NCBI GenBank assembly: GCA_963978545.1
Contig: OZ021724.1
Location: 24,107,933 to 24,171,932, forward strand
Length of the DNA: 64,000 bases
Direction: 5' to 3'
Origin: Linyphia triangularis
Lineage: Eukaryota > Arthropoda > Arachnida > Araneae > Linyphiidae
The notes below the pieces were generated by a model that was given only the letters and a program-made list of their open reading frames with translations, was not told where the DNA came from and did no database searches. The number at the start of each line of letters is the position of its first letter. Within the stretch, counting starts at the first letter, position 1. Shown here in pieces: positions 54,838-64,000 of this stretch. The translations under genes were made by a program, and so were the position numbers.

Positions 54838-56542
54838 TAGTTTTATTGTGAGACCCCGTCATCGAAGTTCTTTTAGATTTCAATTTCAGTAACTAAGCCA
54901 TAATCAAAGAAGAAAAGTTTTCAATGTCACTTACCCCTTACTCATATAAGGGTATCTTCACCTTTGAACATTTGCTTTCGTTCAACTGGTATACCCAAGA
55001 TTTCCGGACACCACTTTTTTCATGGTCTACTCTACTGAACGTCCATACCACGCGATAAATTTTTCTCAAACTGTTTGATTTATGTAGCAAAGTTATTTGT
55101 ATAAAATTAGTTCAAAAACTTTTTATGGAAAAAGTAGGAACACTAAACAGTTAATTAATCAGTATAAAATAATTTATTTCAATATTATACATTATTTTAA
55201 AGTATATATTTTTATGAAATTGCACAAAAGAGCTGCTAAACTTCCTTGATTCTCATTTAGGGGAGAGGGATAGATAGTGTCAGTGTGCATACAAATATTG
55301 TGTTTACTTCTTATTTTTGAGGGATTTTTTTTCTTTAGATCAGTACAAAATGTCCATTTTACGCAATATTTTATATTGATAAAACACATTTTTACAGATT
55401 CTTGGATCGGAGATGAAATCATACCTCTGCCTTCGCTATTGGGGGAGTGCGGAGGTGATCGCCTCCCTTTGTCCCTGTGTAGTTGGCGCCTATAAATATA
55501 GTTCTTGTATGGGTTGAAAGTCAGTAACAGTTGCAAAAAAGATGTCCAATTTTTCTCCAGTTTCAATAACGTATGTCCACTTTTCTTTTCAAAAGCAACT
55601 AATTTCAATGATTTGATGCTACTATTTTTCCCATTTCTGCAACATAACGACAACAATTGCAATTCCCACTTCATATTTTCAAAATTTGCGTATAATTCGT
55701 CTCAAACAATCGCCTTCATTCCAAAATAATATTTATAAAACTATATCCAAATTTTTAAATGAAGAATCTTACAATTAGAAACGAAAATCTTGCATTTAAG
55801 TCTTTCACACAAAAACATTTGAAAAGTTTAAAAGGAATTGAGCTTATGGAATTTGAAAAGGCGTCTGCAAAAGACATTATTATTATTTTTTTCGATATAA
55901 ATATTCCTGGAATATTTAAACTATTGTATTTCTATAAATAAGACAACATTAGAATGTTGATAAGAAATTCAAGAAGTTTTATGGTGATATATAAAAGAAT
56001 CTTTCATGTTTGACAGTATTAGGAAATGTGTTTTCTTGAAGAGTTCAACTCTGATAGCAAGAAGGAAACAATCCAAAACACTTTTGTTTAAATATTTTCA
56101 TGGAATATTTTACGATACTATAACTACAAAAACTGTCAACAATCTTCTTTAACTTTGTAATGAAGCATCGATCCGGAAAAATCTGCCAATACTTAAGCTA
56201 TTTTTTTTCGTGACCTAAATACTTAAAATTAATGGATACACTAGTTTTGGCAAGTGAATAACTCGTATACAAAAGCTGTATACTGTGAACTATACTGTGA
56301 AATTTTTGAGAATCTGTACTCTTCAAATCATGTTATGGTACTCAAAAGCTGAAGAACTACCAACAAACGTTTGATTAAAAGAAATGGTTGATATAGAAAA
56401 AACGATTGTCGTATAAACTTATTCATTTTAAGATACTCGCCAATTCTTCACCTATGATCGAAACTTGAATATCTCTATCTTGCTTCATACTTACAACCCT
56501 GGCAAAAACGTTGTACCTAAAGCTCAATTACCCAGTTTCACT
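54838..56542. other. Leader of the BEL element and gene-free DNA
   Basis: Just upstream of gag (minus sense) the leader contains GATGACGGGGTCTCACA and, near 55010, TGGTGTCCGGAAATC, a possible primer-binding site. No LTR could be matched beyond it. The 160-residue minus frame at 55192-55674 shows no domain I recognise. Confidence 0.45.
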
Positions 56543-56556
56543 TTTAATAAAACTGG

Positions 56557-56628
56557 TTGGTTGGTTGTTTTCAGATGATCTGGTGCCGTCAGCAACACGA
56601 GGGCTATATTGCTCCGAAACATTCGCCA
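56557..56628 (-). mobile_element. tRNA-derived SINE, family A (copy 8, 5'-truncated)
   Basis: Only the 3' 72 bp remain (GGTTGG tail complement, GATCTGGTGCCGTCAGCAAC, CGAAACATTCG), flanked by an exact 14-bp duplication TTTAATAAAACTGG (56543-56556, 56629-56642). It was truncated at insertion, as LINE-driven reverse transcription does. Confidence 0.93.
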
Positions 56629-56642
56629 TTTAATAAAACTGG

Positions 56643-57407
56643 AAACTGATTATTAAAAAACGTGGCATATCTGTGACAAACAAGCTAGAAAAGCTTTTGG
56701 TTATTCAGTTCAATTGATATCAAAATTCACTGTGTGAGTCGATTTATTTCCAGTTTTCTTCAGATAAAAATTAGCTATATCAATTTAGCTACTATTTTTG
56801 CAGTTAGTTTCATTCAGAAGCTGTCAGTGAATATATCAATGATTACTTTAAAAATCCTGCTAAAAAGGATATACTTACTACTTACTTCAATCCCAAATTG
56901 CCAACTTTGTCAACTTCGGTTGCACTGTGATCAGAATTTTTTAATAATATTTGACGATTTTAATTATTTTTCCTTTTTTTTCCATTCAACATGTTTTCGT
57001 CATCATTAGGCATATTTAAAAGAAGGGATGAAATTTCGGAAATTTAACGAATATCATCTTCTTAAAAACTTTGACGGAAATAATGAAGATATTTATGGTT
57101 ATATTTGTGTTCGCAGTCCATCAATGCAGGCGGAGAAAAAGGCTCCGACTACCCTAAAACAGACTTTTAGTATAAAATTGCTCATTCGTCAAACTCCGTT
57201 CGAACTGCAATTCGGTAATTTTATATTAATGTCCACATTTTTTTTTTTTTTTCTACTTTTTCATTCAATCTGGTTTTATTGTTGATCAGCTTTCCAAAAA
57301 AAATAAAAAAAATCGATAAAATTTCTGAAATTTGCCTACTCTTCAACTTTCAAAACGCTTTGGGGGGCGAGACGCCCCCTACGCCCCCCATTCGCGACGT
57401 CCCTGCT
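56643..57407. other. Gene-free interval
   Basis: No gene recognised. GGGGGGCGAGACGCCCCC near 57362 is a local palindrome just left of the fold-back at 57408 and may belong to it. Frames at 56734-57009 and 57028-57285 show no domains. Confidence 0.45.
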
Positions 57408-57814
57408 GGGAAGGATCATTCCCTATACTCGCTATGTTACAACCTTCCAGCTCAGTACATTTAGAAGCTACTTTGTAGAAAACCTTCAAATTTGGTGAGT
57501 AGGAACAAAAAATAATCACTTAATGAAATGACATAAATTGCTTTCATTTAATGACTATCAGTTATAAATGACAATTAAATTAACAGTAGGCAAAACCAGA
57601 TGAAGCCATTGCATATGCACGCACATAAGGATTTCAAATATAAAATAAAGTCTATTAGACTAAACAAAGTGTATTAAAGTTTTTAATTTGTGTTATTTCA
57701 TTAAGTGATCGTTATTGAAACTACTCACAAAATGTCAAGGTCATCAAAGTAGTTTCTAAATGCGCTAGGCTAGAAGATTGTAACATAGCGAGTATAGAGA
57801 ATGATCCTTACTAG
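57408..57814. mobile_element. Fold-back element of about 410 bp
   Basis: Left arm 57408-57541 and right arm 57683-57814 are inverse: CTATACTCGCTATGTTACAA pairs with TTGTAACATAGCGAGTATAG, and CACTTAATGAAATGACATAA with TTATTTCATTAAGTG. Arms of about 130 bp with a 140-bp spacer. No target duplication found. Its end is repeated at 15507-15550. Confidence 0.82.
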
Positions 57815-60087
57815 GACTGCCTCTTAAATCATTTAAAACCATGGCCCCTCATGAAACTGAGCAATGCCAATCTGTTATATTGGCATATCTGTTATGGTGC
57901 AATTCTGTAATGATAGCGTATCGGTGCAATTCTTACAATATAGTTATTATAACATGCAATAAAATTATATGCTAAATATTATACATTAACAATATATGAA
58001 ATTCTTGGTGAGGGAATGTAAAAATTAAAAAAAAAATTTAGCATTTGGTACGGGATCTATGAAATTGTTATTACCAAATTAATATTTCTCATCCTATATA
58101 GTTAGGTTAACTATTAGTTCTTTCTTCGCTCCAGTTCTAATACATGCTAAAACAATGCACTGATACATCATTACAACGACCGGACAAAAAGCATCATTCC
58201 AAATTATGGGTAATACCTTCTAGAGGTCTTTTCAAATTAATTTGTTCTACATTTGAGTCTCGCAATGGAGACAACCAGGAAAACTTTAACCAATCAGTCC
58301 AACGATTGAATTGAGACAATAATTACAAATGCCATTATCTTTAATCGGCAGAGCACCAACACGCTAGGAATTAAACCAGTGTCCAAACTTTATCATGAAG
58401 AGGTTTTTCATTATACCTATTTCATTTATAAAAAAGTACATTTCCAATTTTTCGAAGGTCATATTGGATTTTCCTGGTGCAAGAATTACATAAGACAAAA
58501 CGGTCATTATGGTTTCGCGTATATAGTCTTCTGACCGTCATATCCTTGAAAAATGAGTAGACATGACGACAGTTGTGAATGGGTCTCGTATTGATTGGTG
58601 GGAATTTTCAGTGTCATCTACCATCTGACAATACTGCATTCATTCAAACTCCAAGAGATAAAATGTCCCTATTTTTTAGCACTCATGCGTTATATTTATT
58701 TACAGATATATATAAAACTCTGGTCAAAAGGCAGCATGGATTCAGGCAATGCAAGAAAAAATATTGGGAGATTTCAAAAGTCTGCCAGTTACGTTCTGAG
58801 TATTTCACCGAAAAGTTATGTCATATTGAAGATTAAATATCTAAAAATTTGCGCTACGTTTTTTAAATCACGAAGGTAGATATTATTTTATGTGTTTTGC
58901 ATGCATTGGGTTTTATTTCGTATAAATTTTTTTTTATTATTATTATTATTAAATCTAATAACTAATATTTTGTAACGCAACCTACTTTTTAAATTCCTTA
59001 AGTATTATTCAAAAATATAAAATTACGATTCTTTGGTATTTTAAGGAATTATTAGAAAAGTTAAATCAATTTTGCTAAAACTTTGTCCTTTAGTCAAATT
59101 TATTAAAGTAGCCGGTAATCATAACATGAACGATGCGCCTTCGATCCGTTGTCGGGGAACATATAAGCATGCAAAGAAAATAATTTATTTTTTTTAAAGT
59201 TTGTAGTTGTAAAGTCGCATTTCATTTTCCATTTGTTTTCAAAAGAACTAATTTATAAGGCTTTAATCTTATTTTCATTAAAACATATATGGACTATAAA
59301 TTACTTTTGTATTAGCGAATCAGTTCCTAAATTCAAGATTTAAACAGCGCACCAACTCTTCACTCATAGAATAACAAAAGTGTAGAATAGTAATAAACAT
59401 TGACATGTTTTGCGACTTTCATGAAAGCAATGGATCAGCCAATGGCCCACTTTCATTTTTTCCTCATACTCGAATTCAAGTACAGTATGCTTATATGCTA
59501 TCGGGGAGAATTCTCCACACTTTCCCCATCGACGTACTTCTTAAAGTTAAATTTATTGAAATTATCCGCAATTTTCTTCTTAATGCAGCATAATGTTCAC
59601 ATTTGTAGGGGAAATGGTTGAATTTTTTTATTAAGATTTCACATATTTGAAACGCAGTTTTAAAATGCGAAATTTTACGCAGTACGCAATACATGTGCTA
59701 CTTATCCCGCGAAAGCATATTACCCATGATTCCTTGCGCGACGATTGTTTTCTAATGGAAGTCAATGAAAAAGCCGCCTTTGCTCCTATTCTTCGCTCTA
59801 TGTGTGAACCCTGTAGGCGCAGTTTCAAACAAATATGTTATTGAACAAATATGACTGTTGAAATTTCAGTTATCTAATTATTTTTTTCTAACATTTCCCG
59901 TTGTTTCGTATGTAATTACTAGAAAACATTATAAAAATACATAAAATAACATTTGAAAGCCCACTTTAAATGCTCATCAAAATAAACATTTATTTAAAAA
60001 AATAAGTTTGAATGTAGACAACTTTATAAAATACATAGTACTTTTAACAAAGATATAAAATTTTAAATAATAAAGTTCCTCGTGCTT
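57815..60087. other. Gene-free interval; 3' UTR of a minus-strand gene at the right end
   Basis: No supported gene through 59985. The last 100 bases are the likely 3' UTR of the exon at 60088: on the minus strand an AATAAA signal lies at 59989-59994, about 95 nt after the stop codon. Confidence 0.45.
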
Positions 60088-60168
60088 TTATATGTCTATT
60101 CGGGTGAAGAGGGCGATGAGGATAGAAAGTCCAATAACAGCAATGGACCACATAAAAGTTGCCAGAAC
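60088..60168 (-). CDS. Probable last exon: C-terminal membrane segment
   Basis: On the minus strand an acceptor TTTTGATGCATTTTAG ends at 60169. The next 27 codons read VLATFMWSIAVIGLSILIAL then FTRIDI and TAA (60088-60090). This is a typical 20-residue hydrophobic helix with a short basic/acidic tail, as in small or tail-anchored membrane proteins. AATAAA follows at 59989-59994. A donor-like site at 60948 (CTGGCAG/GTAAAT) could be the previous exon, but in the matching frame it is closed upstream by a stop, so the upstream partner is unresolved and may lie outside the window. I cannot name the protein. Confidence 0.45.
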   Translation of the reverse strand, partial: VLATFMWSIAVIGLSILIALFTRIDI

Positions 60169-62776
60169 CTAAAATGCATCAAAATATATTTTTTTAGTAA
60201 TACAAAAGACATTTTTCTAACACAAAAATCTGTTAGTTTTGTTGTTATTTGTTGTTATTAATTGAAAAATGATTAAACTGTCATTTATCAATATACAAGA
60301 ACTACAATATCAAAATACATCTTTTTCACTCTCGATAACAACACTAATGCTAAAAAAACTTTTAAAAATTAGCGAATTTGTTAATTGGCTGAGGTACACG
60401 AAGAATATACACATACACAGAAGGATAAAGACTTAGGTCGAACTGCCTTCCAGCAAAAGTTTAATTCTTTCCCCTTCCTACACAATTTATTTATTTTTTT
60501 AAATTTAGAGAAGTTTTATTGAACCTACTTGCATAGAGTGCAATTTGGACATTTAATCAGTTTGATACTGTTTCATCAATTTTGACATTCAAAGTTCGCG
60601 TAGTATTTTACTTATCATATTGTAACGTGTTATTTATTTACTGCTTTAGTTCAGTAGCTAAGTGTTAAGTCTTGTGACGAGAAAAGATTGAAACGCTATT
60701 TGACGATCGAGAAAGGTATCCGAGCTCGAGAATAGTATAGATGTTCGAGAAACGATGCCATTTTGATATGGCTTAGATTGAAATGGATTTTCTCCGTGTA
60801 AGGAGTCAGTTACGTAGACTCTCTTTTTGTAAATAATTACCTGTTGTAAATATATAACTCTTTAAATTATATCTTAATGTTCATTAAAGGAGCCAAGCCA
60901 TGAAGAAATGTTTTTAATTATTTGAAGTCTGCGTTTTAATTTACCTGCCAGCCAGAGTTCGCCAAAATGCGTGAAGTCGGCGTGAACACTCATTGAAAGT
61001 CCATTTCACCCCCATAGAATTAAACACATGCGTTAATTCATGCATCGGCACATTATGGTTACATTTTTTTAAATATCTCTCCATTTTATAAAATCAGAAA
61101 TCATCCTAGCCGTTTTTCGAATTTCCCTTTTTCTTTGAAAATAGCGTCCATTTCTGAAAAAATGCAAAATTTTCATATATTTTCCAACGGAATGCAATAT
61201 ACGGATCACCCCCTCTCAGGTCCGAAGCTCCACCCCCCCCCCCCCAAAAAAACACCTTTTACACATCTTGGCAGCCGGCTTATTTACAAAATTTCATTTT
61301 TTTTTTTTTTTTTTTAAAGAAATGCCGAAAATCAATAATGAAATTAGTATAAAAAAAGCAAAAAATAAATAATAATAATAACTGTAATTGTCGTCAATGA
61401 TTGATCAATAAAATTTCAAATAACGGACCAAACTAACTTGTAATGGTATATTCTCGCGACGCTTCCTTTATTCGCCGCGTAACTAAAAGTATGAAATCGG
61501 AAATTTTTCTTTTGGGGTCGAAATTTTACCCGCGTTTGCACTTTGTTCGCCAGAACTAATATAATCATAATATAATGATATGAATAGTCATTGCCAGCTG
61601 CAAAAGAGTTTAATATTAAACGATAAACAAAATTGTTTTTATTCTTTTTGACAGATGCAAGAAATCATTTGCAATATTTTTTTAATGTAAACATTCTTTT
61701 TTTCTTGTTTTACTTGGCCCAGCTCTGCGTTTTGATATGATTTTTATAATGCTCTTTCTTAATGCTCAGTAATTAATAAAATTGTTTGTATCTGGTGAGC
61801 TACGGTCAATTTTTATGGGTGCAGGAACTAAAAATGAATTCCATATAGAAGAATTTTGTGTATTTATTAACGTTGAAATTTATTTTTTAATTTAAAATCA
61901 AATTCCAACTTGGTGAAACTTAGTTTAATTTTTAACTTAAGTTCAATTTAGTTTTTCTACAAAAAGTTACAAACTTCAGTCCAAATATTTTTCTTACAAA
62001 ATTAGTTTTAACGCTATAGAAAAAAGCTTGCTGGTCCTAAAGAGCAATTTCTAAAGCTGAGATAAGTTTTATTAGGTTGTAATCGCTGTCGCCGTTTGGC
62101 CACAAAATACAAAAATGTCACTGATGTTGTTAACAAAATAAAAAAGTTTGATGTCTCTTTCACCATACAAGTTAAAATAATATTCTTGAAATTAATTTTA
62201 AACGTATTTAATATCAAATGATAAATTAACAAGTTTTAAGTACTAGATAGCTTCTTTTCTGGCTACAAAGACTTGAAATGAAATAACAAACACCCCGGAT
62301 ACATCAGGAGATAGAAGAATATAAATGATAGATTTGTAGGCCAAACTGGATCAGTAGGCCAAAATTTATAGAGGGGGTAAACGTAACAAATCTCAGTCCC
62401 ACAGCAGATTGTTCTAGATAAAGTATTAAAAAAAGACAATTTAATAAGGATTCATTTTCAAAATAATAATAATAATAATCTGTGACTTCTAGTGTCAGGG
62501 ACGAGAGAATTTTTTTTTATATATGGTTGTATTTTGGGCCTAGTGAATTGCCTTTTTTATTATTAATAAACAGTGTCGACGATCGAGTGCCAGAAGTGGA
62601 AGAGGTTGAAAACTGCATAATCTTGAAGACATTGTAGTAAAAATACCAAAAGTTAAAAAGTAAAAATTTATCCTGTTTTATGGAATTTCTTACGGAAAAG
62701 TCCTCAACAAAATTCACTTGCCACTGAGGCTAGCCCCTTCTATGCCCTGTCACAATCCCCCAGTTTGAGCGCCAAC
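60169..62776. other. Gene-free interval, possibly intronic
   Basis: No firm gene. It holds a possible solo LTR (60621-60905), a 13-nt C run (61233-61245) and several T/A runs. The ATG-initiated frame on the minus strand just before the donor-like site at 60948 is short (about 23 codons). Confidence 0.4.
60621..60905 (+). repeat. Possible solo LTR
   Basis: Begins TGTAACGTGTTATTTATTTA, has GTCTTGTGACGAGAAAAG, GTGTAAGGAGTCAGTTACGT and an AT-rich polyadenylation-like end. It has the composition and TG start of an LTR. No CA end, duplicate copy or target repeat could be confirmed. Confidence 0.3.
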
Positions 62777-62779
62777 TGA

Positions 62780-62960
62780 CCATGGCTGACTTTGAATGAC
62801 AATTTGCAAACCGAAACTTTTAAAGAAGACCTGAGAACATATTTTGCCACATCAAAAGAAAAAAGCTTCAATTTCAATGCTTCTGCTCCAAATTATAAAC
62901 AATTCTACCCATACTTGCTCTATAAATTCGAATGTCAGCACGAAAACAGTTCTCATGGTG
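62780..62960 (+). other. Coding-like fragment with a strong donor site
   Basis: One frame reads ETFKEDLRTYFATSKEKSFN and APNYKQFYPYLLYKFECQHE then NSSHG, directly followed by G/GTAAGTGC, a strong donor, at 62960. YKFECQH resembles the cysteine/histidine start of some transposase-linked zinc fingers, but the match is too short to assign. The frame opens after a stop at 62777. A CCCCCAG acceptor-like site lies at 62757-62763. Confidence 0.3.
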
Positions 62961-63027
62961 GTAAGTGCGTTACCATAAAAATAGTGCGGGTTCCATTAAA
63001 TCCCTTTGCAGCTGCGAAAATGATCTA

Positions 63028-63738
63028 ACCTATACCCCAGAACAAAAATTTAAGTTTTAATTTTATGTAATACGTAATATTTTTTGGACTTAAATATTGT
63101 TCTTAAAAATATTCATTTGTTTGAAATATTCAAATGATAACCATTCAATCCGTGTTTTTTTGTGGAGGGAAGATCAGTGGAGCTCTAATTTATCCACTTG
63201 CACTAATCCAATCCAGCTGAAACTTGGCAGATAGAGTAGCTGTCGATGACAATGCATACTTGCATTTTTTTTACTGCTTTTCCCATCAAATGATTCTTCG
63301 GGATTTCCTTAGAATTGTTATAAATGTTTCAATTTATTCAATTTTTGCGGCTGTCACTTTATGCCTGTTTTGCTTTGGGGTTAATTATTTAACAAATTTC
63401 ATGATTAATGGTTTAAAATGCTTATTCTGCTTATTATTTGTCATAACTACACCAAAGCTTCCTTCTATTTATTAAATCATTAAAATTTAATATATTTAAG
63501 GATTTTTAATATTGTTATTATTATTACGTAAATTTTATTTGCTTTGAATTTTTGTAAATATTGAGTTATTTGCTATATTTAGATATATTTAAGAGGACTT
63601 TTTAAAATTTCCTAGAAGAAAGAAGTTTTTAAATGTGGCCTCCAAGTTGCAATTGAACATGAAAGTTGGACATCCATATAAAAGATTTACATTAAGAACT
63701 TTGTTTAAAGAAGTTTTTTTTTTATTTTATTTTTTTAT
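63028..63738. other. Gene-free AT-rich interval
   Basis: The 83-residue frame 63224-63475 is hydrophobic (IFAAVTLCLFCFGVNYL) but has no recognisable family, no start context and no splice signals. Confidence 0.4.
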
Positions 63739-63826
63739 TAATGGTATGTACGAAAATTTGGGGGACATTTGCCCCCCCAAGCGACTAAATGCGTGACAAT
63801 AGGTCAGCGGCCTAACCAAGGGTTAA
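63739..63826. mobile_element. CCCTTGGTTAG MITE, end fragment
   Basis: Ends GGCCTAACCAAGGGTTAA at 63826, the inverse of TTAACCCTTGGTTAGGC. TTAATGGTATGTACGAAAA and GGGGGACATTTGCCCCCCC match the subterminal parts of 15009 and 34616. Confidence 0.6.
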
Positions 63827-63868
63827 AGGATCTATGAATTGTTTCAAATGTTACGTTAGAATTTGAAT

Positions 63869-63905
63869 TATTATTATTATTATTATTATTTATTTATTTT
63901 TATTA
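63869..63905. repeat. (ATT)n microsatellite
   Basis: Imperfect ATT triplets with a following T run. Confidence 0.85.
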
Positions 63906-64000
63906 TTATTTTTTTTTTTTTAAATATGAAAAGTATTTCTTCTTTACTGATCGTCTGAAACTAATGTTAGAAAGCAAGAATAATATTATAAAAGTAACAA

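Noticed and set aside
55192..55674. 160-residue minus-strand frame as a gene
   Set aside because: No domain, low-complexity Lys-rich stretches from A/T runs, no splice or polyadenylation context.
63224..63475. Hydrophobic 83-residue frame as a membrane protein
   Set aside because: The hydrophobicity follows from T-rich sequence; no initiation or splice context and no similarity recognised.

Overview
The window looks like nuclear DNA of an animal. It is AT-rich, has spliceosomal introns, and is crowded with decayed transposons and tRNA-derived SINEs. There are no operons, Shine-Dalgarno sites or dense ORFs. The mix (Tc1, hAT and piggyBac-like MITEs, a BEL/Pao retrotransposon, several tRNA-SINE families) points to an arthropod. 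A chelicerate such as a spider is my guess from overall character; no marker gene confirms it.

Left part, 0-15 kb: an (AT)n array, then four copies of an unrecognised dispersed repeat beginning TAGGGGTGTGG (1.5-6.9 kb) and a nest of TTAA-flanked piggyBac-like MITEs (7.3-8.2 kb). At 8560-10285 lies a Tc1-type element rebuilt as a large fold-back: its right arm is an inverted copy of its own 5' end, including transposase sequence. At 12035-13620 a TA-flanked element holds several SINE insertions.

Centre, 15.9-23.7 kb: the only gene that can be assembled with confidence, on the + strand. Five coding exons, two of them micro-exons of 29 and 19 nt, join in frame into about 265 residues: a short N-terminus with one CxxC, a proline-rich stretch, an arginine run, a cysteine-dense segment, PPPPPRN-type repeats and a basic C-terminus. 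I cannot name it. Its 5.4 kb first intron carries a hAT element with a SINE inside it. The gene lies between two inverted copies of a roughly 1.1 kb repeat (14.15-15.23 and 34.64-35.72 kb).

Right part, 24-64 kb: mostly gene-free AT-rich DNA with scattered SINEs and MITEs, a degenerate satellite of about 120-140 bp units (45.7-47.1 kb), a non-autonomous hAT element with a perfect 8-bp target duplication (47.42-48.28 kb), and a decayed BEL/Pao retrotransposon on the minus strand (49.6-54.84 kb) with two SINE insertions. A fold-back element lies at 57.4-57.8 kb and a probable minus-strand last exon encoding a C-terminal membrane segment at 60.09-60.17 kb.

Two window-wide patterns stand out. All ten homopolymeric C runs of 10 nt or more lie on the same strand. 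The two main SINE families share a stretch after box B and a CAACC-type tail, which suggests one LINE mobilised both. Repeat boundaries come from reading by eye; no alignment or database search was run.
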